Positions 1-7,098 of a stretch of 9,404 nt of DNA are shown one piece after another; within the stretch, counting starts at the first letter, position 1, and the number at the start of each line of letters is the position of its first letter. A model generated the notes under the pieces. It was given only the letters and a program-made list of their open reading frames with translations, was not told where the DNA came from and did no database searches. The DNA comes from Promethearchaeia archaeon (lineage in GTDB: Archaea; Asgardarchaeota; Lokiarchaeia; Sigyniarchaeales; SOKP01). The DNA lies in NCBI GenBank assembly GCA_029856295.1, contig JAHQWS010000049.1:1-9404 (forward strand), given 5' to 3'. The translations under genes were made by a program, and so were the position numbers.

Positions 1-2
1 AA

Positions 3-290
3 GCAAAAGGATGGGTAAAACAAGAAGGTATGGTGTCAGCTCAAGATAAAGAGGATGAAATGCGTAAGGCTTTCAAAGCTAGAATGGAATCAGCAAAACA
101 AGAAGAGGAGAGTGCAACTGCATCATCAACCCCTTCAATAAAAACAAAAAGAGAATTACCTTCAATTCCAGGAGGGGTCCAGAAAGCTGAACCTGCTGCC
201 GAAAAGGAAGACGCTGTCTTTTGTGGATATTGTGGAAAAGATTTAACATTCAAATTCTGTCCTTATTGTGGAAAACCCCTTAAAAAATGA
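3..290 (+). CDS. 3' part of an unknown gene whose product ends in a zinc ribbon
   Basis: The frame is open from the left edge of the window: codons from base 3 read on without a stop into the ATG at 30. The gene is therefore probably cut at its 5' end, and the ATG at 30, which has no Shine-Dalgarno site in front of it, is unlikely to be the true start. The visible part has a charged, probably helical stretch rich in Lys, Glu and Ala, then a Ser/Thr/Pro linker. It ends in a compact zinc ribbon of the form CX2C-X8-CX2C (CGYCG then CPYCG), followed by a short basic end. Archaeal proteins often carry such a C-terminal ribbon as a protein- or nucleic-acid-contact module. The family of the missing N-terminal part cannot be named. 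The next gene on this strand is 207 bases away and appears to have its own promoter. Confidence 0.7.
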   Translation, partial: AKGWVKQEGMVSAQDKEDEMRKAFKARMESAKQEEESATASSTPSIKTKRELPSIPGGVQKAEPAAEKEDAVFCGYCGKDLTFKFCPYCGKPLKK

Positions 291-291
291 G

Positions 292-314
292 TTTTTTTAT
301 TCATTATATTTTCT
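292..314 (+). terminator. U-rich terminator after the zinc-ribbon gene
   Basis: Seven T residues (292-298) begin two bases after the stop codon, followed by a further T-rich run to about 314. Archaeal RNA polymerase stops at oligo-T tracts in the non-template strand without needing a hairpin. The position directly after a stop codon supports the call, although the whole intergenic region is AT-rich. Confidence 0.5.
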
Positions 315-461
315 TAGTTTAAAAATAGTACATTTTGAAATATTATTTAGATTTTGTGTTAATTCATATTTATTATGTAATTTCCTAACTAACATTTTCA
401 AATAAAATTATTTAAACAAAATCTATTATTTCTAATATATCTTAAAAATTTTTATTACAAT

Positions 462-475
462 TTACTATATCTAAA
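462..475 (+). promoter_or_regulatory. TATA-like promoter element for the MPN pair
   Basis: The element TATATCTAAA lies at 466-475, 32 bases before the TTG start at 498 counted from its first base. An archaeal TATA box sits about 26 bases before the transcription start, so the transcript would begin close to the start codon and be leaderless or nearly so. This agrees with the lack of any Shine-Dalgarno site before 498. The same ten bases occur before the gene at 3850. In AT-rich DNA the evidence is only positional. Confidence 0.4.
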
Positions 476-497
476 TTTCATAATTTCGTGAACAATC

Positions 498-1943
498 TTG
501 AGCAAACGGTCAAAAAATAAAGAAGTCGATAAACTCGTCACAATTAAGTCAATCGCATATTACAAAATGCTTATTCATGTATTACGATTTGGTAATAAGG
601 CCAGAGACCCAAGAGATTATCGAGAAGTAATGGGTATGTTGATTGGTCATCTTGAAGGAGATGCAGATCAGAGAGGAATTCAAAATGTTATTGTTGAAGA
701 TGCTGTACCTATCTCTCATGGAGGATCAATAGAAGTTAATTTTGCTCCTCAAGATTATGTGGCTTTCGCGACAGTTGATGAGAATTTTGCAGAAAAAAAT
801 TGGTGGACAGTAGGATGGTATCATAGTCATCCAGGGTTAGGAATTTTCTTCTCTGGAACTGATATTAACAACCAATTAGGATGGCAAACTCCTAATGCCA
901 GCGCGATTGGAATTGTATTTGATCATACGTCTTTAGAAAATCCAGGAGATTTAGGATTCAGAACTTTTAGACTTGATGCTCCTTCGAAAGGCTCAAAGAC
1001 AGGCTATCACGAAGTAGAGACAGTTGTAGAACCTCCTGATAATGTCGAATACTATTTTAAAATAATGAAATTAATAGACAGTATACATTCTAAAGAGCCT
1101 CCGATTATGGAAATTAATGAAACTGCAGACCCGTTTGGTGAGATTAATTTTCCTGATCAAAACGAGATCTTATCAAAAAAACCAGAATTACATTTACCTA
1201 ATATATTATCAGCGCTGCAAGACGGGATTTCGAAGTTTTTACAATTATCAGTTGAACCATTAATCGAATTCTTAAATTCTTGGAGCCAGAACATAATAAA
1301 AAGCGTGATAGATAATAATATACAAATGAGAAAAGATCTAATTGCTTTGAAAGATATTATGACCCAAGGAATAAATAATCTCAAAAATACCTTTAAATTT
1401 ACATTTATTGATAGGCTAAATGAGCTTGAAATTTATGTTGATGATAGACTAGAGGAATTTGACAGAGATCATGAAGTTATTAAAAATTTGTTTTCTCAAC
1501 TAAAAACAGAATTTAATGCTTTAATAGATAATTTATTTCAAGAAAAAATTAAGAATACTATAAATAAGATATTGGAAGATTTTGATAATGGATTAAAACT
1601 TTTATCTGAAATTGATCACAATAATATAAAAAACTCTGAAAATTTAGATGTTTTACAAAATTCTTTAGCTAATTTGTCAGAGAAAACAAAATCTATAGAA
1701 AATCTAACATTAGATGAAATAGGGAACGCCCATGAAAAATTTAAAGGAAATTTTGTAGAAAAAATAGATAATATTAAAACCTCCCTAATTGAGATTAATA
1801 AGCAAGGAACTGGGTTTTTTACTGAATTAGATGAACTTTTAGCAGATCTTAAATCTTCTCAAGATTCAATTCAGGATAAAATTAAATCATTTGAAAAAGA
1901 AAAAAAAGAATTATTAAATGACATAAGAAAATTACAAACGTGA
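498..1943 (+). CDS. Rpn11/CSN5-like JAMM (MPN+) metalloprotease with long helical tail
   Basis: Predicted zinc isopeptidase of the JAMM family, which cleaves ubiquitin or ubiquitin-like modifiers from lysines. The MPN domain spans about residues 12-160. All motif residues are present: Glu43 (in EVMG), His109-Ser-His111-Pro, Ser119 and Asp122. The block GWYHSHPG...FFSGTDINNQ closely resembles eukaryotic Rpn11 and CSN5 rather than bacterial RadC or phage types. Residues about 230-481 are Leu/Ile/Lys/Glu-rich with heptad-like spacing and look like long coiled coils, which Rpn11 lacks at this length. The TTG start is chosen because a stop lies three codons upstream and the first internal ATG (residue 24) would remove the first strand of the domain. 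There is no Shine-Dalgarno site. An inactive paralogue follows after 15 bases. The fold and catalytic call are strong; the substrate is unknown, since no ubiquitin-pathway gene is nearby. Confidence 0.88.
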   Translation: MSKRSKNKEVDKLVTIKSIAYYKMLIHVLRFGNKARDPRDYREVMGMLIGHLEGDADQRGIQNVIVEDAVPISHGGSIEVNFAPQDYVAFATVDENFAEKNWWTVGWYHSHPGLGIFFSGTDINNQLGWQTPNASAIGIVFDHTSLENPGDLGFRTFRLDAPSKGSKTGYHEVETVVEPPDNVEYYFKIMKLIDSIHSKEPPIMEINETADPFGEINFPDQNEILSKKPELHLPNILSALQDGISKFLQLSVEPLIEFLNSWSQNIIKSVIDNNIQMRKDLIALKDIMTQGINNLKNTFKFTFIDRLNELEIYVDDRLEEFDRDHEVIKNLFSQLKTEFNALIDNLFQEKIKNTINKILEDFDNGLKLLSEIDHNNIKNSENLDVLQNSLANLSEKTKSIENLTLDEIGNAHEKFKGNFVEKIDNIKTSLIEINKQGTGFFTELDELLADLKSSQDSIQDKIKSFEKEKKELLNDIRKLQT

Positions 1944-1945
1944 GG
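1942..1945 (+). promoter_or_regulatory. Possible ribosome binding site overlapping the upstream stop codon
   Basis: The bases GAGG lie inside and just after the TGA stop of the first MPN gene, 13 bases before the ATG at 1959. They match the core of the archaeal anti-Shine-Dalgarno. The spacing is longer than usual (6-9), so translation could instead be coupled by re-initiation. Confidence 0.4.
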
Positions 1946-1958
1946 AAATTAAATAGAA

Positions 1959-3347
1959 ATGTCTATGCCGTTAAAGAATGATAATAATACTAAATTTAAA
2001 GAGGGAAAAGTTCATATTTCAAAAGAAGCTTTTCGAAACATGATCACGCATGTATTACGATTTGGTAATGATGCCTTAGAAAATAGTGTAGAGGTTATGG
2101 GAATTTGTTTAGGAAAAGTCCACCCTAACGGAACTAATGTAGTTTTAGCAAATGCTATTCCAATAAATCATGGAATTCAAGTAACTAATGGCTTTTCAGA
2201 AGAAGATCTCGCAACTTTTAAAAAAATTGAGGAACATTATATTAGCCAAGATCTTTATATTGTTGGCTTTTATTTGTCACATCCAGGGTGGGGTTTATTT
2301 TTTTCAGATATTGGAATAAAGAACCATCGGTATTTTCAAAATGAACAAAAACCTTATGCATTTTGTATTGTATTTGATCACACCATCATGGGCTTAGATA
2401 ATAACCTTGGATTTGAAATTTATCGATTAGATAATTATATAGATCAAATGGCAAAAGAGCACCATAAAGTACAATATGAAGTTGAAACTCCTAATACCTT
2501 GGATTATTTCAAATGGATACAAAAGTTTATAGAAGATACGCAAAAACGAGAACCCATTTTAATTAAAGAATTTAATGAGTTAATCGATACAGCTCCTAGT
2601 GATCTTCAAGAAATACCAAAATCAGAAATAGATATGGCTGTTTTTAAAAAAAGGGAAGGCCTTAGTGTTATGAAACCAATAATTTCAGGTTTTCAAGAGG
2701 GCTCATCACAATTTTCAGAAATATTTGCAAACATTTTTGAAACTCAAGTAGGGAACTGGACTGAAGATATGAATCAAGGAACTTTAAATGGCACCGAATT
2801 AATCCGTGATAGTTTAACTCAAATGAAAGAGAAAGTTTCATCTGGATTTACCAAATTAGATAGTTGGTTAAATAGAAATTTAAATGAAATTGTGGATGGA
2901 TTTAAAGGGCAATTTTATCAAGATATAGATAAACGCATACAGGCTCAAAAAGAATTAGTTAGCCAATCATCAAATACTAAAAACGATATTATCAGTAATT
3001 ATAATGCTAATTTGGATGAAAATTTCAATGTTTTGACCCAAGAGATAGATAATAAGACTAAAGGTTTGTCAGATAATCTAGAAAAAACATTACTCATGAC
3101 TTCTAAAATAGAAGGATTAATAAGTAAATCTTCAGAGAAAATCTCAAAAATCACGGATGATACAAGTACTATCTCTAACAATATAAAAAACGGGATAGGA
3201 GCAGATTTACCCCCATTTGAACAAATAATTGATGCTGAAATTAAAAAATTGAAAGAGGATTTAAATGGAGTTAGGGATGATTATTCGAAAATAAGCACCA
3301 TTGTTAAAAAATTACAGAAAATAGCCAATAATCTAAAAGAATTTTAA
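1959..3347 (+). CDS. Degenerate (MPN-) JAMM-domain paralogue with long helical tail
   Basis: Paralogue of the preceding gene with the same layout: MPN domain at about residues 16-165, then a helical tail to 462. The motif is broken. Glu45, His108 and Ser116 remain, but the first zinc histidine is Leu106 (codon TTG at 2274-2276) and the zinc aspartate is Gly119 (GGA at 2313-2315). Two of the three zinc ligands are lost, so zinc binding and hydrolysis are not expected. This is the state of Rpn8, CSN6 and the eIF3 MPN subunits, which pair with or scaffold beside a catalytic MPN protein. Both genes share HVLRFGN, IVFDHT and a colinear segment at the tail's start (QDG...W in one, QEG...W in the other, 21 residues apart in both). 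This argues for tandem duplication. The reading frame is intact, so it is a maintained pseudoenzyme rather than a pseudogene. A second ATG two codons in is possible. Confidence 0.85.
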   Translation: MSMPLKNDNNTKFKEGKVHISKEAFRNMITHVLRFGNDALENSVEVMGICLGKVHPNGTNVVLANAIPINHGIQVTNGFSEEDLATFKKIEEHYISQDLYIVGFYLSHPGWGLFFSDIGIKNHRYFQNEQKPYAFCIVFDHTIMGLDNNLGFEIYRLDNYIDQMAKEHHKVQYEVETPNTLDYFKWIQKFIEDTQKREPILIKEFNELIDTAPSDLQEIPKSEIDMAVFKKREGLSVMKPIISGFQEGSSQFSEIFANIFETQVGNWTEDMNQGTLNGTELIRDSLTQMKEKVSSGFTKLDSWLNRNLNEIVDGFKGQFYQDIDKRIQAQKELVSQSSNTKNDIISNYNANLDENFNVLTQEIDNKTKGLSDNLEKTLLMTSKIEGLISKSSEKISKITDDTSTISNNIKNGIGADLPPFEQIIDAEIKKLKEDLNGVRDDYSKISTIVKKLQKIANNLKEF

Positions 3348-3620
3348 TTTTGTGATATTCGAGATGTGTAATCTGTACTTTGGAATGTTTGTACTCAATC
3401 TTTTTAATTTATTTCTTTTGGCAATAGAACTGAGTACTCTTCCTATTTTATCTACCTTAATATCAACCCCATATGTTTCTCGTAATACAGAATTGATTTT
3501 ATAAGAACTTAGTATAACAACATCAGAAATGTTTTTTTCGCAGAGTAGTTCAATGGCCTTTTTTATTAGTAAAATTAATTTCTCTTTCTCTTTTTCGAGA
3601 TTTTGTTTTTTATCCAACAT
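3333..3620 (-). CDS. Small winged-helix-like protein, possible DNA-binding regulator
   Basis: A 95-residue basic protein. A Lys/Glu-rich helix (about 5-29) is followed by a segment compatible with helix-turn-helix (about 40-70: SSYKINSVLRE, then DKIGRVLSSIAKRN) and a short basic strand-turn-strand like a wing (about 73-86, KRLSTNIPKYRLHI). This pattern fits a winged helix and so DNA binding, but the call rests on visual pattern only. The ATG is the earliest possible start, because a TAG lies three codons upstream in frame. There is no Shine-Dalgarno site, so the mRNA may be leaderless. Its 3' end overlaps the end of the MPN- gene by 15 bases, tail to tail, so transcription of one could interfere with the other. 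It could regulate a neighbour, but nothing in the sequence shows this. Confidence 0.68.
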   Translation of the reverse strand: MLDKKQNLEKEKEKLILLIKKAIELLCEKNISDVVILSSYKINSVLRETYGVDIKVDKIGRVLSSIAKRNKLKRLSTNIPKYRLHISNITKLKFF

Positions 3621-3803
3621 AGTAATCTATATTAAAGATGTTATTTCAAATACATATGAAAAATAGTTTTTATACTTTTTAAAAATTATTATCTAATCAT
3701 TATTAACTATTCAAGCATATCTGTTAAAACTTCTGAAAACTATTAGAAAAAACTTAAAATGGAATCCGTTTATTATCCTTATTATAACTTTAATATAGGT
3801 TCA

Positions 3804-3820
3804 AATAATATATATCTAAA
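3804..3820 (+). promoter_or_regulatory. TATA-like promoter element for the large membrane-protein gene
   Basis: An A/T stretch ending in TATATCTAAA (3811-3820) lies 39 bases before the ATG at 3850, counted from its first base. The same ten bases precede the MPN operon. The predicted transcription start would give a leader of roughly 10-15 bases with no visible Shine-Dalgarno site. The 229-base gap 3621-3849 separates divergent genes and must hold the promoters of both; the one for the minus-strand gene could not be placed. Confidence 0.38.
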
Positions 3821-3849
3821 GAGTAAATATTAACTATTTCATTACAGAA

Positions 3850-6237
3850 ATGTCCGAAAAGAACTCTAAAACTAAGGAAACCTCAAAAAAGCTAAAAAAT
3901 TCACAAGTTAAAGAGAAAAAAGCAACGAAAAAGTCCAAAAAACCAATAAAAGCAACAGTTATGGATAAAATTAAGAAGGACTATGAAAAATTGAAAAGTT
4001 ACGTGATTTATAGAGAACTTTATACGAAAGAAAAAGAGCCTCCGAAATCCTTTGCTTTTGGAAAAAAATTTATTGGCTTATATTTTTTATTTGGTTTTTA
4101 TTCATTTGTTTTAATTTTAGGAATAAATGACCCGGAGAATCTTATATTTGTAATATTTATGTTTGGGAATCCTTTTGCTTTTGGTAATGCAATTTTATTG
4201 TTCTTTTTAACGCTTGCATTAATATTGAATATTGATAAGTTTAGGCTATTTGTTTTTGAAAAAATGACACAAGTAAAACAGCCATTAATATTCGGAGCAA
4301 TTATTGCTGTCTATTATTTTATCTTCTCATTATATGGAACTAGTGTTAATTTAATAGACTATTTCTTAATATTTTCAATGATTTGGTTAATCTTATTAAG
4401 CTCTAGATATTATACTGTATCCAGAAAAACCTCCACAAAAATCGAGGCAAAATTTATTTCAAAATATTCATATTCCAGATACCTTTTAGCTTTAATTACA
4501 CCCTTTATCATTATGACTATACTTATTATAATATCCTTGTTTTATCGAAGCATGCTTGTGTTTCTTGCTTTAGATTTTTTTGGTGAGAAAGATCCTGTAA
4601 ATGCGGTAAGAGTTTATAACTTTGGAATGAGAGTTATAATGCCTTTAATTTATATTAGTTTGGTTTTAACACTCGTATTTATTGTTATAGAATTTTTTGC
4701 TACCAGAAGAAGAGCTGAAACAAGAAAAGCTGGTTGCTACGATAATTTTACCTTTTCTCTGATAATTTTATTTATATTTTTCTTTCAAATATTGCAAGTT
4801 AGCATTTTTTTACTGTTAAGACCCGAAACAGTTGCAGGCTTTAAAAAAACAGTTGGGGCTACAGGAACAGCACTCACTTACCTTTATCTAATTCAGTTCG
4901 CAATTTCTATGATTTTTCTTTATCGATTAATTACTAAATTAGGAAGTACTTTTGGTTGGAGAGTATTATTTTTCAAACGAGACGGTTTAATTTTATTTTT
5001 TGTGGCTTGCGTCTTTGCTGATTCTTTAACTGCATTCGCATTAGCAAGTCAAGTAGAAAATCAAAAATTGACATTATTTGGAACCATTCTAATGGCAAAT
5101 AGGTATATAATCTCCATTTTGATGATAATATTTTTAGGGATTACATTGTTATTATATTACCTGAAACCTCATGAAACGTCAATGTTTATGCGGTTACAAA
5201 AGGAAACAGTGAAAGAAGAAGAAGAAGAAATGGATATAATTTATAGACTTATTAAGAGTGAGTATATCCGAAGAGGTGAAGAGTATCCCTTGGAGATTTT
5301 AGAACGAGAGTTCATTAAAGCAACTAAATTATCAAAAGGCGAAATTTATTCCATCGTTAAAAGATTGGATATTCAAAAAGTGGACGTTTCTGTAACTCGG
5401 AAAAGAGATAAATCTGGAAAAGTAGTTCAGATGGTTGATTTCCTTTCCGTCACTGAGCAATTTGAAAAGAAAGGAATTGCAGAGAAAAAAGCAAAGCGTT
5501 TCCTTTCTCGAAAATTAATTGAAACCACGGCGGCTAAAGAGAGAAAAGCTTTAAGTGTAACTCAACCTTTAGAAAAGGATAAAGCGTCAGATCAATTTAT
5601 TGCTTCCCTTGCCACAAATTACACAAAAAAGCGAGAAGAAAAAGAATTAATAGAAGAAAAAGCAAAAAAGGAAGTTGCATTTACAGATAAAAAACTCCCG
5701 GATTATTTAAAGAATCAAATTTTAGATATTTTAAAGAAGGAATATATATACCGAGTTGAGAATCCTGAAAGTTATCCAGATTTTCATTATCCAATTTCGC
5801 ATATTGTTAATCAAATTTCTATGGCAACAAGGATTTCTATCGGTGAAATTTATCCGATTCTTGAAAGATTAAGCAAATCTGACCTAGAACTCAATTTAAT
5901 TAAAAATCCAGAAGAGCCTGAAGATAAGAAAATCAAATTCTTTTCTATTGCAGATGATGAAATAAGTTATGCCTTAGCTAATTTTAGACCAGAGGAATAT
6001 TCTGAAGTAAGAATTAAAGTAATTAAGAAATTTGTACCGCTTTTGAAACAGAAAACTACCAGCACAATATTAGCTAGTATTAAAAGAAAAATTCCAAATC
6101 AAACAGAAAGTCAAAAAGCATGGCGAACTCTCTTGGATAACTTAAATAGCTATTATCAATCATTCACTAAAGAATTACTTACATTACCAGATTTCAAAAA
6201 GCTTCCAAAAATTATTAATAAACTTAAAAAAAAATAG
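3850..6237 (+). CDS. Polytopic membrane protein with two winged-helix-like repeats in its soluble tail
   Basis: A 795-residue protein of unrecognised family. Residues 1-70 are very Lys-rich and presumably cytoplasmic. About ten hydrophobic segments follow, near 74-92, 98-127, 145-163, 166-185, 213-245, 264-285, 301-326, 344-364, 378-400 and 412-438. The 98-127 and 213-245 stretches could each be two helices. From about 445 the protein is soluble and highly charged. It carries two similar units, about 462-534 and 621-700. Each begins with a helix of the type IxxxLIKxEYIxR / ILDILKKEYIYR, then a helical stretch leading into GEIYSIVKRL or GEIYPILERL, then a Lys-rich strand pair ending F(L/F)S(V/I). 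Helix-helix-strands of this size resemble a winged helix, by inference only. A linker rich in Lys/Glu (540-615) joins them. No catalytic motif was seen. The gene stands alone, with its own promoter-like element and no Shine-Dalgarno site. It could be a membrane-tethered regulator or a scaffold. Confidence 0.8.
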   Translation: MSEKNSKTKETSKKLKNSQVKEKKATKKSKKPIKATVMDKIKKDYEKLKSYVIYRELYTKEKEPPKSFAFGKKFIGLYFLFGFYSFVLILGINDPENLIFVIFMFGNPFAFGNAILLFFLTLALILNIDKFRLFVFEKMTQVKQPLIFGAIIAVYYFIFSLYGTSVNLIDYFLIFSMIWLILLSSRYYTVSRKTSTKIEAKFISKYSYSRYLLALITPFIIMTILIIISLFYRSMLVFLALDFFGEKDPVNAVRVYNFGMRVIMPLIYISLVLTLVFIVIEFFATRRRAETRKAGCYDNFTFSLIILFIFFFQILQVSIFLLLRPETVAGFKKTVGATGTALTYLYLIQFAISMIFLYRLITKLGSTFGWRVLFFKRDGLILFFVACVFADSLTAFALASQVENQKLTLFGTILMANRYIISILMIIFLGITLLLYYLKPHETSMFMRLQKETVKEEEEEMDIIYRLIKSEYIRRGEEYPLEILEREFIKATKLSKGEIYSIVKRLDIQKVDVSVTRKRDKSGKVVQMVDFLSVTEQFEKKGIAEKKAKRFLSRKLIETTAAKERKALSVTQPLEKDKASDQFIASLATNYTKKREEKELIEEKAKKEVAFTDKKLPDYLKNQILDILKKEYIYRVENPESYPDFHYPISHIVNQISMATRISIGEIYPILERLSKSDLELNLIKNPEEPEDKKIKFFSIADDEISYALANFRPEEYSEVRIKVIKKFVPLLKQKTTSTILASIKRKIPNQTESQKAWRTLLDNLNSYYQSFTKELLTLPDFKKLPKIINKLKKK

Positions 6238-6336
6238 AAACACGAGATTATTAAGTCCTTTACTAATTAAATACATTTAATTTAATCCGATCATGGATAT
6301 TATTTAATGATATAATAATCTCCTGCTCTACTTTAT

Positions 6337-6387
6337 TTAACCATTTTAATGAAGTGTTGTGAATCTTCATAACTTTAAGATGGTTAA
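6337..6387. repeat. Imperfect inverted repeat between convergent genes
   Basis: Outer arms TTAACCAT (6337-6344) and ATGGTTAA (6380-6387) pair over 8 bases. Inner arms ATGAAG (6349-6354) and CTTCAT (6365-6370) pair over 6 bases around a 10-base loop, with an uneven internal loop between. It lies between the ends of the genes stopping at 6237 (+) and 6400 (-). It could form a hairpin in either transcript and mark a 3' end, though archaeal termination does not need one. Confidence 0.45.
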
Positions 6388-6399
6388 TTACATATTATA

Positions 6400-7089
6400 T
6401 TATATTATATTCCCGGTCCATTCCAAGAAAGCTCCCAATAATCCAAATCCTAATCCAAATCCCCAACCTGCTATAACACTCCAAAATAGACCATAGTGAC
6501 CAAGCCACATAGTAAACCATATTGTACACAAAAACCAACAAAGCAATCCAGAAATTATAAAACTAATCCAAAAAGCTTTAGCCACTTCTTTACGTATCTC
6601 ACTTTTCTTAGGATATTTAATTATATTTCTTGTCAAATCACTGAATATGAAACCAAGAATCAATCCATCTATAAGAGCTTGCCAAATTGGCAAATTCACC
6701 CTAAAATAATATATAGCTGTTGAGATCCCCATAAAAAAGGCAAATGCAATCAAAAATCCTCTATTCGCACCACTTATTTTGCTTTGGGTCTTTTGCCGTT
6801 TATACATATCTTGACCGCAATTTGGACAAACAATCCGCCATGATTCTGCTAATATCATAGCCCCACAGCTTTTACATGTAATCGCCTTGGATCCCTCACC
6901 TACGGGGGTAGAGCTTGTCTGTGTGCCAATACTCTGTGAATCAGAACTGACTGTGGGGGGACTTGTTTGTATCCTAGATGACTCTCTCTTTTCTAACATG
7001 GTACCACAATCTCTACAATAATTGGTTGTTGCTTTATAAATTCTGCCGCATTTAGGGCAAATTTTTTGAAAATCTAATTCAGATTCCAT
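6400..7089 (-). CDS. Membrane protein with two N-terminal zinc ribbons
   Basis: A 229-residue protein of unknown function. Zinc ribbon 1 uses Cys11, Cys14, Cys25 and Cys28 (CX2C-X10-CX2C); ribbon 2 uses Cys72, Cys75, Cys88 and Cys91 (CX2C-X12-CX2C). A Ser/Thr-rich, probably unfolded linker (36-66) separates them. Four hydrophobic segments follow at about 111-129, 135-152, 172-195 and 200-222, the last one Gly-rich (GWGFGLGFGLLG). With the ribbons before the first membrane helix and a basic stretch (97-110) beside it, the ribbons are probably cytoplasmic. The start is supported by an AGAGGT Shine-Dalgarno site 9 bases upstream and a TATA-like element further out. This zinc-ribbon plus membrane-helix layout is common among uncharacterised archaeal proteins and does not by itself point to a role. 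Confidence 0.8.
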   Translation of the reverse strand: MESELDFQKICPKCGRIYKATTNYCRDCGTMLEKRESSRIQTSPPTVSSDSQSIGTQTSSTPVGEGSKAITCKSCGAMILAESWRIVCPNCGQDMYKRQKTQSKISGANRGFLIAFAFFMGISTAIYYFRVNLPIWQALIDGLILGFIFSDLTRNIIKYPKKSEIRKEVAKAFWISFIISGLLCWFLCTIWFTMWLGHYGLFWSVIAGWGFGLGFGLLGAFLEWTGNII

Positions 7090-7098
7090 CTAATTAAA

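Noticed and set aside
30..32. ATG at 30 as the true start of the first gene
   Set aside because: There is no stop in frame between the window edge and this ATG, and no ribosome site precedes it, so an internal methionine is more likely. The edge hides the answer.
1157..1384. Antisense frames inside the MPN genes (also 2999-3181) and inside the zinc-ribbon membrane gene (6496-6723), plus 41-253
   Set aside because: They lie opposite well-supported genes, have no ribosome site or recognisable domain, and their composition is that of complement shadows.
2304..2315. Asp117 in FSDIG as a shifted zinc ligand that would keep the second MPN protein active
   Set aside because: The aspartate must be three residues after the serine; here it is one after it, and the first zinc histidine is also lost. 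Activity is unlikely.
1959..3347. The second MPN gene as a decaying pseudogene
   Set aside because: The frame is open over 462 codons, the fold-defining residues and the tail are kept, and only the catalytic and zinc positions changed. That pattern fits a maintained inactive partner better than decay.
498..3347. A full ubiquitin-conjugation cluster around the JAMM genes
   Set aside because: No ubiquitin-like protein, E1, E2 or RING gene is found in the window; the neighbours are a winged-helix-like protein and a membrane protein.
6392..6411. Short ATATT tandem repeat at the stop of the zinc-ribbon membrane protein gene
   Set aside because: About four copies of a five-base A/T unit in AT-rich DNA, partly coding for the last residues; no sign of function.
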